Source of the DNA: Acidobacteriota bacterium
GTDB taxonomy: Bacteria > Acidobacteriota > Terriglobia > Acidiferrales > UBA7541
DNA length: 64,000 bases
Assembly (NCBI GenBank): GCA_003224055.1
Contig: QHYE01000059.1
Coordinates: 22,009 to 86,008 of the forward strand
Reading direction: 5' to 3'
In this document: piece by piece, positions 9,123 through 18,556 of the stretch
Layout of the letters: every line of letters starts with the position of its first letter
Numbering within the stretch: position 1 is the stretch's first letter
The notes under the pieces: generated by a model
Databases searched by the model: none
Told to the model about the DNA's origin: nothing
What the model saw: only the letters and a program-made list of their open reading frames with translations
Position numbers and translations under genes: made by a program

Positions 9123-10030
9123 AATCTCAAAGAGCCGTGGCGTTATTGCTGGTGCTGATTCTTCCGCTGGGGTTCGCGGGAATCTGGCGCTTGCAGCACG
9201 GAATCGATTCGCAGCTCGCTGCCGTGAGCCAGGAGCGGGACGACGTCCTGCTGCGCTCCGGCAAGCTGGTGAAATGGATGAGCCTGGAATATTCACCGCT
9301 GCTGGCGGACATTTACTGGACACGCGTGGTGCAGTATTACGGTAACAAGCACGTACGACGGCAAGCAAATCTCGAAATGCTGTGGCCGCTGCTGGATGTC
9401 ACGACAACCCTGGATCCGAATTTGGTCGTTGCTTACCGGTTCGGCGCGATGTTTCTGAGCCAGGCGCCTCCAGCCGGCGCCGGCAGGCCGGACCAGGCGG
9501 TGGAGTTGATCCGGCGGGGAATTCAAGCCAATCCGGATTACTGGCGCCTGTATGAGGATTTGGGATTCGTCTACTACTTCGATCTGAAAGATTACCAGAA
9601 GGCTTCGGAAGCTTTCCTGGAAGGAAGCAAGAAGCCGGACGCGCTGGTATGGATGAAAGTAATGGCCGCGAAAATTGCGGCGGAGGGCGAATCGTTTTCG
9701 ACTTCGATGTTCCTATGGAATGATATTTATGAGTCGTCCTCAGATCCGTTGATCAAGAAAAACGCGCTGCAACGTTTAGAATTGTTGAAGGCGCAAGAGG
9801 ATTGCAAGCAGCTGAATGCCCTGGCGGACGAGTATGCGAAGCGGAACGGGCGGCGGCCGGCGCGCATGAGCGACCTTGTGCAGGCTGGCTTGTTGCGCGG
9901 AGTGCCGGCCGATCCGGAAGGCTTCGCGTACGTGTTTGGGGAAGATGGCAAGGCGGAGATCAATCTTGACAGCCCCCTGCTGGAGCAACAGCTGCTTCTC
10001 GAGCGCCTTAACAAAGCTGTTCCTCGGTAA
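9119..10030 (+). CDS. Membrane-anchored helical-repeat (TPR-like) protein
   Basis: 303 residues. A single N-terminal membrane segment (VALLLVLILPLGFAGIW) is followed by a periplasmic alpha-helical region with TPR-like pairs, for example AVELIRRGIQANPDYWRLYE and DLGFVYYFDLKDYQKASEAF. No enzyme motif is seen. Its ATGA overlap with the permease implies that it is an accessory part of the same transport system, perhaps a periplasmic docking protein; that role is inference. Confidence 0.7.
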   Translation: MKSQRAVALLLVLILPLGFAGIWRLQHGIDSQLAAVSQERDDVLLRSGKLVKWMSLEYSPLLADIYWTRVVQYYGNKHVRRQANLEMLWPLLDVTTTLDPNLVVAYRFGAMFLSQAPPAGAGRPDQAVELIRRGIQANPDYWRLYEDLGFVYYFDLKDYQKASEAFLEGSKKPDALVWMKVMAAKIAAEGESFSTSMFLWNDIYESSSDPLIKKNALQRLELLKAQEDCKQLNALADEYAKRNGRRPARMSDLVQAGLLRGVPADPEGFAYVFGEDGKAEINLDSPLLEQQLLLERLNKAVPR

Positions 10031-10054
10031 GACGATTCTCGCTTCGGACTGCCG

Positions 10055-12493
10055 TCACTCCGGGACGCAGAGCAAGGTCATTTGCGGATCGATGATGAGT
10101 TTGCGGGGCTGGATTGGCGAGAGGAAATGGAAGGACGTCTCCGGCGCAGCGGCGGCGACGTTTCCAAGGAGAGCCCTGGTTCCTGCACCGCCGCCTGCAT
10201 AAAGGGGAACGCTGGCGATGAATGCGCGCGGCACGCCGGATTGATAGAGTTTCCCCTTCACAAGAAATCCTTTCTCGGCGGCATGTGATGTGAACTCCAC
10301 ACGGTAGTGCGGGATGCCCGTGCCGCGCACCCACTGTTCGAAAAACCATTGCATGGAGCGTCCGCCTTCGAGGTCCATGGCGGGCGTCATGACCACTTCG
10401 ACTTCACGCTGCAAGTCTTCCGTGGAGAGGGCGCGGTAAGCGTACTTCGTGACGAGCGTTTGCAGAAGAGCCGTGAACCGCGCGTCGGAGTTCTTCGTGC
10501 CCGGCTGGCGGAGCATTTCGCGCAGCATGTGAAAGATCCAAGCGCCTTTGCTATAGATGATTTCCTCGTACGCCTGCGAAGATTTTGAGGAGTTGAGACG
10601 GGTGCCGATAGTGAGCGCGCCGACATCGCCCGCGGGTTGCGCGACATCCGGCGATTTCTCCAGCAGTTGGCGGCGAAAGCGTTCGAGCCAGACGCGGAGA
10701 GTGTGGTCGGGGATCTTTTTGGTATCGGCAAAGAGCAGGGCGAGATACTGCGCGATGGCTTCATTGATCCATTGATCGCGGTAGCTGGACCACCCGACGA
10801 CGTTGCCCCACCACTGATGAGCTACTTCGTGGTAAGGAACCAGTTCAGTGAAATGTTCTTGACCGGTGGTAGTGAGTCCAGCGCGCTGTTGAGCCTCGGG
10901 GGACAGGAATGAATACGTGGAAATGTAAAGCAGGCCGGGCCAGCCTTGCGCAAAGGTTCCCGGAATCTGCGAGACGCTCAGATTGCGCAAAGGGAAAGGG
11001 CCACTGAAAGTTTCGTAAAAACGAATCGAGGAGTCGATCTCTTTCCCAAGTTGCTTGAGCGTGTCGGCCGGGCTGGGAGGAGAAAGCATTGGCGCCATCG
11101 CACGGCCGGTGACGCGAGAGCCCAGAGGCCCGGAAGGGATGTGAATGACGTCGGAATCCGAAGCGGCGATGCGGTTCCGGAGGGATTGCTCGAGTTGGCG
11201 GTTGGCGTAGACGTCGATGGAATGGCCAGAGGAGGTCACGGAAGCCGAAGCGTATTCGCCGAGATTGAATCCGGCGACGGAAGCGGGTTTATCCGTTTTC
11301 CAATGCCCCACGCGGAAGTCGCCGTCTTCATGCTCTTCGAGTTTGGAGCCGGTGGCGATCAGGCGGAGTTTGCGAGGCCAGCGCATGGTGAGGTCATAAG
11401 CTGCGAATTCGGCGGAATCGCCGAGATGCGGGTACCAGCTTTCGCGCGCGCCGACAAACAGCACACCGTTTCCGGCGTCTTCGATGACGTTGCCGCGATA
11501 GTGAAATTTAAGGGTGAATTCCTGATTGCGCGGGGGAGCCTCGGGGAGCACAACACTTAGGAAGTCGAGGCCACGGGCGCTGCGCTGCTGCAAATTCATT
11601 CCTTCGTTCTGAAAAAAGGCGAGGGGCTCTCCGCGCTCGCTAGAGACTTTGTCCACGCTGAGCGCGCGGGAGAGCTGAAAGCTCAGCGCACGCTCGCGGC
11701 CCGTTTCCGCGCGGACGCGGACGGAGGTGGAGGCATCGAGAGTGTTGTCTGGGAGAATGGAAGTTTCGATGATGTAACTCACGCCGCGGAAGGATACCGG
11801 ACGAGCCGGAAAGCCGGGAACGGCGTGGGAGGTCCACACGTCGTAGAAAGTCTTTGCGCTAACTTTTTGGAACTGACCGAGGAGAAAGGGCTCGTCCCGC
11901 TGCAAATCCAGGACGACATCGAAGAAGCCTGTCACGGCTCCATCGAGCCCGGCATAAAAGTAAGGTAGTGGATTCTGCGAAAGGCGATCGAAGAGAATGC
12001 GGAGAGTCTGGCCGGGGTTGAGGTGAGCAAGCGCGGGCTCCCACTGAGCTGCAAACGCGGAATCCATCTGGGGCACGAGCCTGGCCGATTGGAATTGGCG
12101 AAGGAGTTCGTCCGCGGTGGTGTCGGTGAAGCGAAAATATCCAGAAAAAAAGTCTTGATCGAGAACGGGCGCGCCGAGGAAATAGCCCATTTGCTGCTTT
12201 TCCGATGGGTCGCGCGGGAGAGCCAGGGCATGGCCGCGGCCGGAAAAGACTGCGCCGGTAATATACCCGTCAAGAAGGGAGAAAAAGGCAAGGGTGCCTT
12301 CTTCGAGGGAGAGGACTGCATCGCCGCGGCGGAGCTCGATCCGATTTTCGGGGGCGAAGTGGTAAACGGCGGAAGGATCGACACGGAGAGCGTTAATCGC
12401 ATCATATAATTCATGCGGAGTTCGTTCCGCAGCCGACAGAACAGCCGGGGCCAAAAGACACCATAGCCCGAAAAACTTCACCCCTACCTGCAT
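10055..12493 (-). CDS. Secreted M1-family metallo-aminopeptidase
   Basis: Large gluzincin peptidase of about 812 residues. The zinc motif HEVAHQWWG lies near residue 555, with the third ligand in NEAIAQYLALLFA 18 residues later, the M1 spacing. The exopeptidase GAMEN-like loop region is less clear. The N-terminus MQVGVKFFGLWCLLAPAVLS is a signal peptide, so it acts in the periplasm or outside. A GTG four codons on, preceded by AGGTAGGG, is an alternative start. It is divergent from, and about 80 bases away from, a second predicted metallopeptidase. The C-terminal ~90 residues look like a beta-rich accessory domain. Confidence 0.88.
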   Translation of the reverse strand: MQVGVKFFGLWCLLAPAVLSAAERTPHELYDAINALRVDPSAVYHFAPENRIELRRGDAVLSLEEGTLAFFSLLDGYITGAVFSGRGHALALPRDPSEKQQMGYFLGAPVLDQDFFSGYFRFTDTTADELLRQFQSARLVPQMDSAFAAQWEPALAHLNPGQTLRILFDRLSQNPLPYFYAGLDGAVTGFFDVVLDLQRDEPFLLGQFQKVSAKTFYDVWTSHAVPGFPARPVSFRGVSYIIETSILPDNTLDASTSVRVRAETGRERALSFQLSRALSVDKVSSERGEPLAFFQNEGMNLQQRSARGLDFLSVVLPEAPPRNQEFTLKFHYRGNVIEDAGNGVLFVGARESWYPHLGDSAEFAAYDLTMRWPRKLRLIATGSKLEEHEDGDFRVGHWKTDKPASVAGFNLGEYASASVTSSGHSIDVYANRQLEQSLRNRIAASDSDVIHIPSGPLGSRVTGRAMAPMLSPPSPADTLKQLGKEIDSSIRFYETFSGPFPLRNLSVSQIPGTFAQGWPGLLYISTYSFLSPEAQQRAGLTTTGQEHFTELVPYHEVAHQWWGNVVGWSSYRDQWINEAIAQYLALLFADTKKIPDHTLRVWLERFRRQLLEKSPDVAQPAGDVGALTIGTRLNSSKSSQAYEEIIYSKGAWIFHMLREMLRQPGTKNSDARFTALLQTLVTKYAYRALSTEDLQREVEVVMTPAMDLEGGRSMQWFFEQWVRGTGIPHYRVEFTSHAAEKGFLVKGKLYQSGVPRAFIASVPLYAGGGAGTRALLGNVAAAAPETSFHFLSPIQPRKLIIDPQMTLLCVPE

Positions 12494-12571
12494 ATAGGAA
12501 GTGTAGTCACATTCGGCATGGGGGAACAAGGCGAGCGGGACCACGCGTCACCCCGGAATTAAGATAGGAAA

Positions 12572-14065
12572 ATGCTTCGAATGATCCCTTCCCATCCGAT
12601 GCGCCTGGTGATGGCGCTTGTTGCGTTCGTTCTCTTGTGCGCCCAAGCTGCAGCAGACACCATCGTCCTGAAAAATGGCCGGCGCATCCTGGCGTTGAGC
12701 GCGTATGAAGACGGAAACAAGGTGAAATACCTGACGTCCGCGGGTGAACTGAGCCTGCCGAAATCCATCGTGGATCACATTGAGAAGGGCGGCGCGATGC
12801 CGATGGCAAATACGCCGGGAGCCGCTGCGGCGAACCTGGCGATCGCTCCGCCGACCATGCAGCCCAATGACTCCGGCGGCGGAGAGATCGAACGCGGAGC
12901 CGTTCACGACGGGACGGTGGATCGCGGATATATCGCAAAGTTGGAGAGCGAGGCGCGTTCGGGCGGGGAGAAAGCCAACCTCAGTGCGGCGATCGGGCAC
13001 CACGCCGCAGCGACGTTCGAAATGTCGCGAGGGGAACTGGAACATGCGCTGACCGACGAGCGCACCGCCCTCACCTTTGCTCCCGAAGTGCCGGGACTTT
13101 TGTTGCAAATAGCTTACATTCACTTGCGGCGGAGCGAGTACAAGCAGGCATTGGAATACTTGGAGCGGGCGAGGCGCCTCGCTCCGGACAATGCGGACGT
13201 GGCCAAGCTGACGGGATGGTCGTACTACGGTTTGAACAAGATGGACCAGGCAGTGGCGGAGTGGAAGCGCTCACTTGCGCTCCAGCCCGACCGGGAAGTG
13301 GAGGCGGCGCTTGAAAAGGCACTGCAAGACAGGCAGGAGGAGGAAAGCTACAAGGAAAACGAAAGCAGCCACTTCAAGTTGCGGTACAACGGTGCGGCGG
13401 AGCCAGCGCTGGCGCGGGACGTGCTGCGCACTCTGGAAACGCATTTTTCCGCCATCGAATCGGAGTTGAGCTATACGCCGCCGGAATCGATCGGCGTGAT
13501 TCTGTACACGCAAGAGGCATTCACGGACATCACGCGGGCGCCGTCATGGGCGGGCGCGCTCTACGACGGGCGAATTCGCGTCCCCGTGCAAGGATTGACG
13601 TCGGTGGACCAGGATCTGTCCCGCTCACTCAAGCACGAACTCACGCACAGCTTCATCGCGCAGAAAACGCATGCGGCATGCATGGGGCTGAAAGAAAGCT
13701 GTGCGATTCGCGCTCCCACCTGGATTCAAGAAGGAATGGCGCAATGGATGGAGGGGCAGCGAAGCGGGGAGAATGCGAGTGTGCTGATCCAGGATTCTGC
13801 GGCGGGGCAGGTGTTGCCACTGGGCCAACTGGAAGGCGATTGGACGCGTATGAAGTCGGATTTGGCGCGCTATGCGTACGCGTGGGCGCTGGCAAACGTT
13901 GAGTATATCGTGCAGAAGGACGGAATGAGTGACATCAACCGCATCCTGGATCGCATCGGCTCCGGGATGTCCACGGAGGCGGCGCTGAAGGAAGTGCTGC
14001 ACAGCGATTACAACGATTTGATGAAATCGACGGCGGAGTATTTGAAGAAGACCTACGGGCGCTGA
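12572..14065 (+). CDS. Secreted TPR protein with peptidase MA-like domain
   Basis: 497 residues. A signal peptide (LVMALVAFVLLCAQAAA) precedes a small domain and TPR-like helices around residues 150-260 (LLLQIAYIHLRRSEYKQALE, LTGWSYYGLNKMDQAVAEW). The C-terminal half is a gluzincin fold: HELTH near residue 355 and EGMAQW near 388 supply the zinc ligands and catalytic Glu, as in peptidase MA/DUF1570 proteins. Probably a periplasmic metallopeptidase. It faces the M1 peptidase gene head to head, so both may share a control region of roughly 80 bases. Confidence 0.82.
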   Translation: MLRMIPSHPMRLVMALVAFVLLCAQAAADTIVLKNGRRILALSAYEDGNKVKYLTSAGELSLPKSIVDHIEKGGAMPMANTPGAAAANLAIAPPTMQPNDSGGGEIERGAVHDGTVDRGYIAKLESEARSGGEKANLSAAIGHHAAATFEMSRGELEHALTDERTALTFAPEVPGLLLQIAYIHLRRSEYKQALEYLERARRLAPDNADVAKLTGWSYYGLNKMDQAVAEWKRSLALQPDREVEAALEKALQDRQEEESYKENESSHFKLRYNGAAEPALARDVLRTLETHFSAIESELSYTPPESIGVILYTQEAFTDITRAPSWAGALYDGRIRVPVQGLTSVDQDLSRSLKHELTHSFIAQKTHAACMGLKESCAIRAPTWIQEGMAQWMEGQRSGENASVLIQDSAAGQVLPLGQLEGDWTRMKSDLARYAYAWALANVEYIVQKDGMSDINRILDRIGSGMSTEAALKEVLHSDYNDLMKSTAEYLKKTYGR

Positions 14066-14085
14066 TGCCCATCTGCGAAGTCATG

Positions 14086-15243
14086 TCAAGTTGTGGCCAG
14101 AAGCGAGGCCAGGAGGGCGGCGCGGGCGGGCATCGTGTGTATGAGGATGTGCTCGTTCGCAGAATGGGCGCCGCCGCCGACGGCGCCGAGGCCGTCGAGC
14201 GTAGGGACGCCGATCGCAGCGGTGAAATTTCCGTCGGAACCGCCGCCGACGGTGCATTCGCCTACAGAGAGGCCCATCTGCCCGGCGAGTGACTTGGCGC
14301 GAGCGAAGAGAGCTGCACTCATTTTGCGCTCGAGCGGAGGACGGTCGAAGCCTCCGGTGATTTCAAGCCGGGCGCCCCGATGTATTGCACGAAGCGAATG
14401 CAGCCGTCGTTCCAGGCTGCGCATATCGGGAACACGCAACGCGCGCAGATCCAGAGCGGCGCGGGCGCGTTCGGGGATCACGTTGGTGCGCGAGCCACCT
14501 TCGACGATTCCTGCGTTGATGGTTACGCCGCGGCGCAGATCGTTCCATTTTTCGATGCGTGCGAGTTGCTGCGCCAATTCGTGGATCGCGTTGATGCCCT
14601 CCTGCGGCGCGAGACCGGCGTGCGAGGCGCGGCCATGCACGGTCAGTTCAGTGATGCCAACGCCCTTGCGCGCCGTTTTCAGAAGTCCGCGCGGGCCAAA
14701 TGACGGTTCGAGGACAAAGACCGCATCGCTGCGACGCGCTTCCGCTTCGAGGAGCTTGCGCGAGGATTCGCTGCCGATCTCTTCGTCGGAGGTCCAGAGG
14801 AAGACGAGGCGCTTGCGCAATTCTGCGTTTGTTTCTTGAAGCGCGTGCAAGGCGAAGAGCGCTTGAACGATTCCTGCCTTCATGTCAAAAATACCCGGGC
14901 CGTAGGCCTTTCCACGTGAGATACGGAAGGGCATCTTGCGCAGCGTGCCGCCGGAGTAGACGGTGTCGTAATGGCCCAGAACCAGGAGCTGGCCTGCAGG
15001 GCGCGTTTTGCCGGGCCCATACGAAATCCGTAGATGATCGCCGCGGTGCTTCTGAGCAAGGCGCTCGACTCTGACGTCATACTTGCGCCAAGCCGAAGCG
15101 ATGAGGCCATAGCAGCGGTCCGCTGCTGCTTTTTCAAGACTGGGCGATTCGGCTTCCACGAATTGGCGCAGCGTCGCGAGCATCTGCGGCAGGCGTGGCT
15201 TGAGACGGCGCAAAAATTCTTTCGGCGATGGGAGCTCCGGCAT
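14086..15243 (-). CDS. M20-family metallopeptidase (carboxypeptidase G2-like)
   Basis: 385-residue zinc hydrolase without a signal peptide, so probably cytoplasmic. Metal and catalytic positions are visible: LGHYDTV (His, Asp), GIFDMKAG (bridging Asp), TSDEEIGS (catalytic Glu pair), and a C-terminal His in GGAHSANEH. The dimerisation domain begins near GVGITELTVHGRASHAGLAP, typical of glutamate carboxypeptidase/ArgE-type members. Likely removes a C-terminal amino acid or an acyl group; substrate not determined. It converges with the peptidase MA gene and diverges from fabZ. Confidence 0.88.
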   Translation of the reverse strand: MPELPSPKEFLRRLKPRLPQMLATLRQFVEAESPSLEKAAADRCYGLIASAWRKYDVRVERLAQKHRGDHLRISYGPGKTRPAGQLLVLGHYDTVYSGGTLRKMPFRISRGKAYGPGIFDMKAGIVQALFALHALQETNAELRKRLVFLWTSDEEIGSESSRKLLEAEARRSDAVFVLEPSFGPRGLLKTARKGVGITELTVHGRASHAGLAPQEGINAIHELAQQLARIEKWNDLRRGVTINAGIVEGGSRTNVIPERARAALDLRALRVPDMRSLERRLHSLRAIHRGARLEITGGFDRPPLERKMSAALFARAKSLAGQMGLSVGECTVGGGSDGNFTAAIGVPTLDGLGAVGGGAHSANEHILIHTMPARAALLASLLATT

Positions 15244-15413
15244 GGCGTGGACATGCTAACAACGCTGCGAAAAAGCAGCAACCTGGCTACTGGATTTCAG
15301 GAGGTCGAGATTACCGAGACGCGTATCGCGGGAAGCGGGCTTCGCATATAATCAGAGGTTTGCCGGGTACAAAAGTGCGCCGCAGGGGAGTTCCGGCGCC
15401 GTGGAGAGTGCGA

Positions 15414-15881
15414 ATGATATTGGACGTCGTGGAAATTCAGAAGATACTGCCGCACCGCTATCCCTTTCTGATGGTGGATGGCATTCTTGAAGTGGAACGC
15501 TTAAAGCGCATCGTGGGTGTGAAAAACGTCACCATCAACGAAGCGCACTTTCAGGGACATTTTCCGGGCCGGCCGGTCATGCCCGGCGTTTTGATTATTG
15601 AGGCGCTAGCACAAGCGGGCGGGTTACTTTTGCTTCTGGAAGTTCCGGATCGCGACAATAAGCTTCTGTATCTCGTGGCTGTGGATGGGGTGCGCTTCCG
15701 GCGACCCGTGGTGCCGGGCGATCAATTGAAGTTGGAACTAGACGTTCTCTCCTGGCGCGGCGACTTCTGCAAGCTGGAAGGAAAAGCTACGGTTGAAGGG
15801 CAGTTGGCGGTGGAAGCGACGCTGATGTGCAAGATGGTGGATCGTGAGCCCCCAGCCAAGGCGGAAGAACCCGCGAAATGA
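15414..15881 (+). CDS. fabZ: 3-hydroxyacyl-ACP dehydratase FabZ
   Basis: 155-residue hot-dog-fold dehydratase of fatty acid synthesis, cytoplasmic. The active-site motif HFPGRPVMPGVLIIEALAQ contains the catalytic His and Glu, and the N-terminus ILPHRYPFLMVD is characteristic. I chose the ATG at 15414 (GGAG eight bases upstream) rather than longer in-frame starts, because a -10-like TATAAT lies at 15347-15352 and homologues start here. First gene of the lipid A operon; it supplies or balances hydroxyacyl-ACP used by LpxA and overlaps lpxA by ATGA. Confidence 0.95.
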   Translation: MILDVVEIQKILPHRYPFLMVDGILEVERLKRIVGVKNVTINEAHFQGHFPGRPVMPGVLIIEALAQAGGLLLLLEVPDRDNKLLYLVAVDGVRFRRPVVPGDQLKLELDVLSWRGDFCKLEGKATVEGQLAVEATLMCKMVDREPPAKAEEPAK

Positions 15882-16663
15882 GCGCGCGCGAGATTCATCC
15901 GCAAGCCATCCTGGGTGCAGGCGCGAAGCTTGGCGAAGGCGTCAAGATCGGCGCGTACGCGGTGGTTGGCGAAGAGGTGGAATTGGGTGACGGCTCCGTG
16001 CTGCACACGCATGCGGTCGTGCAGGGGCCGTCGAAGTTTGGTAAGAACAATGTGTTTCATGCGTTCAGTGTGGTCGGCGGCGATCCGCAGGACTATACGT
16101 TTCGCGGGGAGCGCGCGGAGCTCGTTGCCGGAGATGGAAATATTTTCAGGGAATACGTAACGATCAGCCGGGGAACGCAAAAAGGCGGCGGCAAAACTTC
16201 GCTGGGGAACGACAATTTTTTTCTGGCGTATTCGCACGTCGGGCACGATTGCGTGATTGGCAGCCACACGCTGTTTGTAAACGGTGCGACGCTGGCGGGA
16301 CACGTGACGGTGGAAGATTTCGTGACGGTGGGCGCGTTTTGCCCGGTGCACCAATTTTGCAGGCTTGGCCGGTACGCGTACATAGGCGCATCCACGGTGA
16401 TTACGCAGGACGTGCCGCCATTCTCGAAGATCGTGACGGAGCGCGAGACGAAAAATTACGGCCTCAACGCGATTGGCCTGGAGCGCAAGGAATTTTCGGC
16501 GGAGCGCTTGCAGGCGCTGAAGCAGGCGTATCGTTTGCTGCTGCGGTCGAAACTCAACACTTCGCAGGCGCTCGCGGAGATGAAGAAAACGCTGGGAGAT
16601 TCGGCGGACGTGCAGGAATTGATTCGATTTATCGAAGGCGCGGAACGCGGCATTGTGAAGTAA
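15878..16663 (+). CDS. lpxA: Acyl-ACP--UDP-N-acetylglucosamine O-acyltransferase
   Basis: 261-residue first enzyme of lipid A synthesis, cytoplasmic homotrimer. The left-handed beta-helix is shown by hexapeptide repeats (IHPQAILGAGAKLGEGVKIG and following). The catalytic segment SHVGHDCVIG holds the active-site His. The C-terminal helical domain (ERLQALKQAYRLLL onwards) is complete. It starts inside the fabZ stop (ATGA). A sugar dehydrogenase-like gene two positions downstream raises the possibility that the acceptor carries a 3-amino group; see findings. Confidence 0.95.
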   Translation: MSAREIHPQAILGAGAKLGEGVKIGAYAVVGEEVELGDGSVLHTHAVVQGPSKFGKNNVFHAFSVVGGDPQDYTFRGERAELVAGDGNIFREYVTISRGTQKGGGKTSLGNDNFFLAYSHVGHDCVIGSHTLFVNGATLAGHVTVEDFVTVGAFCPVHQFCRLGRYAYIGASTVITQDVPPFSKIVTERETKNYGLNAIGLERKEFSAERLQALKQAYRLLLRSKLNTSQALAEMKKTLGDSADVQELIRFIEGAERGIVK

Positions 16664-16682
16664 CACACCGATCGCAGAATTC

Positions 16683-17561
16683 ATGCCCGACACGGACGCA
16701 CAATTGAAAGGCTGGGGACTCATCGCTGGCAATGGGCGCTTTCCGTTTCTGGTGCTGGAAGGCGCGCGGAGCCAGGGAATCGAGATGGCGGTGATTGCGT
16801 TGAAAGAAGAAGCTTCGCCGGAGCTGGAGAAAATCGCGAAACGGCTGCATTGGGTGAGCCTCGGCGAGCTGAGCAAAACCATCGAATTGCTGCAGCAGGA
16901 AGGCGTGACGCAGGCGGTGATGGCCGGGCAGGTGAAACACAACAAAATTTTCAGCGCGATCCGTCCGGATTGGAAGCTGGCAAAGCTGCTTTTTTCGCTG
17001 CCCAAGAAGAATACGGACGCGCTGATCGGGGCGGTGGCTCGCGTGCTGGAAGGCGAAGGCATCCGGCTGGTGGATTCGACGATATTCCTGAAGCCGTTGG
17101 TGCCCGAACCGGGTGTGTTGACGCAGCGCGCGCCGGGTGAGCGCGAAGCGAAAGACATTGCATATGGAATCGGCGTGGCGAGACAAATCGCAGGGATGGA
17201 CATCGGGCAGACGGTGGTAATTTCAGATCGCGCGTGCGTCGCAGTAGAAGCGATGGAAGGAACTGATGAAGCGATCGCGCGCGCGGCACGGATTACCGGT
17301 GGCAAGCCGCTGGTCGTCGTAAAGGTGAGCAAGCCAGGGCAGGACATGCGCTTTGATGTACCCGTGGTCGGTTTGCCCACCATCGAACAGATGAAGAGCG
17401 CGGGTGCGACGGCCCTGGCAGTGGACGCCGGACGGACGCTGCTTTTTGACCGTGAAAAACTGATTGAGCTGGCGGACGCTTCGGGAATCGCCATCGAAGC
17501 AGTTCCCGCCGCGGCAATGACGGAACCAAAAGACGCAACCAGGGGAATCAACAAAGAATGA
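16683..17561 (+). CDS. lpxI: UDP-2,3-diacylglucosamine pyrophosphatase LpxI
   Basis: 292-residue LpxI (DUF1009) protein, which replaces LpxH in many non-enteric bacteria and hydrolyses UDP-2,3-diacylglucosamine to lipid X and UMP. The N-terminal domain has GLIAGNGRFPFLVLEGAR. The C-terminal domain contains GQTVVISDRACVAVEAMEGT and DMRFDVPVVGLPTIEQM, with the conserved acidic residues. Cytoplasmic or peripheral to the membrane. It begins 19 bases after lpxA and overlaps the next gene by ATGA. Confidence 0.93.
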   Translation: MPDTDAQLKGWGLIAGNGRFPFLVLEGARSQGIEMAVIALKEEASPELEKIAKRLHWVSLGELSKTIELLQQEGVTQAVMAGQVKHNKIFSAIRPDWKLAKLLFSLPKKNTDALIGAVARVLEGEGIRLVDSTIFLKPLVPEPGVLTQRAPGEREAKDIAYGIGVARQIAGMDIGQTVVISDRACVAVEAMEGTDEAIARAARITGGKPLVVVKVSKPGQDMRFDVPVVGLPTIEQMKSAGATALAVDAGRTLLFDREKLIELADASGIAIEAVPAAAMTEPKDATRGINKE

Positions 17562-18556
17562 GCGCGGTGGCACAAGGGAAGAAGATCCGTGTCGCCGTTG
17601 CAGGAGCGGGCGAATTCGGGCGAAATCACGTGCGCGTGTACCGCGAAATCGAAGGCGCGGATTTGATCGGCGTATACGATCATGATGCAAGACGCGCCGC
17701 GGCCGTCGCGAAGGAATTTCACACCAAAGTAGTTGCGACTCTTGAGGAATTGAAGGGGCGCGCCGACGCGGTGAGCGTGGCCGTGCCTACCGTCGCGCAT
17801 GCGGAGGTGGGCTGCCGGCTGATGGAGATGGGGCTCGACGTTCTGGTTGAGAAGCCCATGGCTGTGAATCTCTCGGAGGCCGATGCGCTGCTTGCGTCGG
17901 CGAAGAAAAACAAACGCATCTTGCAGGTGGGTCACGTCGAGCGTTTCAATCCCGCGGTGATTGCCGTCGAGCCCATTTTGAACCGGCCACTTTTTTTTGA
18001 GGTGCACCGGTTGGGTGTGTTCACACCGCGCAGCCTCGATGTGGACGTGATCTACGACCTGATGATTCACGACCTGGACATCTTGCTGGCGCTGGTGAAA
18101 GAACCAGTTACGGAAGTGAAAGCGGTCGGGATCCCGGTCCTTACCAACAAAGTGGATATCGCGCATGCACGGTTGGAGTTTGTGGGCGGCGCGGTTGCGA
18201 ACGTGACGGCAAGCCGGGTTTCCACGGAGCGTGTGCGCAAAATGCGGTTTTTCCAGCAGCACGAGTACATTTCGCTGGACTATGCCCGGCGGGATGCGCT
18301 GCGAGTGGGCGTGAAGAAGCCGGGCCCGCAGCCCGAATTTGGGTTCCAAAAGCTGGACGCCCCGGCGGTTGAGCCCCTGCGAGCGGAGCTCGAAGCCTTC
18401 GTGGATGCCGCACGGACGCGAAAAGAGTCGAAAACCAACGGGGCGGCGGGCCGCGCGGCGCTGGAATTGGCAAGCCGGGTTATGGCGAGCATCCAGGAAC
18501 ACGCGGAGCGCGTCCAACTAGAAGCAGTGTCCTCGCAAGAAAAAACAACAAGATGA
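17558..18556 (+). CDS. Gfo/Idh/MocA-family sugar oxidoreductase
   Basis: 332-residue NAD(P)-dependent dehydrogenase. The Rossmann motif is AVAGAGEFGRNHVRVY, followed by VEKPMAVNLSEADAL (catalytic Lys in EKP) and the typical GHVERFNPAV. The C-terminal alpha/beta domain is present. Genes of this type often sit between lpxI and lpxB in lipid A clusters; the family includes GnnA, which oxidises UDP-GlcNAc at C3 for 3-amino lipid A. No GnnB-type aminotransferase or lpxB follows here, so GnnA activity is only a hypothesis. It overlaps both neighbours by ATGA. Confidence 0.85.
   Translation: MSAVAQGKKIRVAVAGAGEFGRNHVRVYREIEGADLIGVYDHDARRAAAVAKEFHTKVVATLEELKGRADAVSVAVPTVAHAEVGCRLMEMGLDVLVEKPMAVNLSEADALLASAKKNKRILQVGHVERFNPAVIAVEPILNRPLFFEVHRLGVFTPRSLDVDVIYDLMIHDLDILLALVKEPVTEVKAVGIPVLTNKVDIAHARLEFVGGAVANVTASRVSTERVRKMRFFQQHEYISLDYARRDALRVGVKKPGPQPEFGFQKLDAPAVEPLRAELEAFVDAARTRKESKTNGAAGRAALELASRVMASIQEHAERVQLEAVSSQEKTTR

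Noticed and set aside
15722..18517. A 931-codon open frame antisense to lpxA-lpxI-Gfo/Idh
   Set aside because: GC-rich shadow of well-supported genes on the other strand; no family resemblance or ribosome site.
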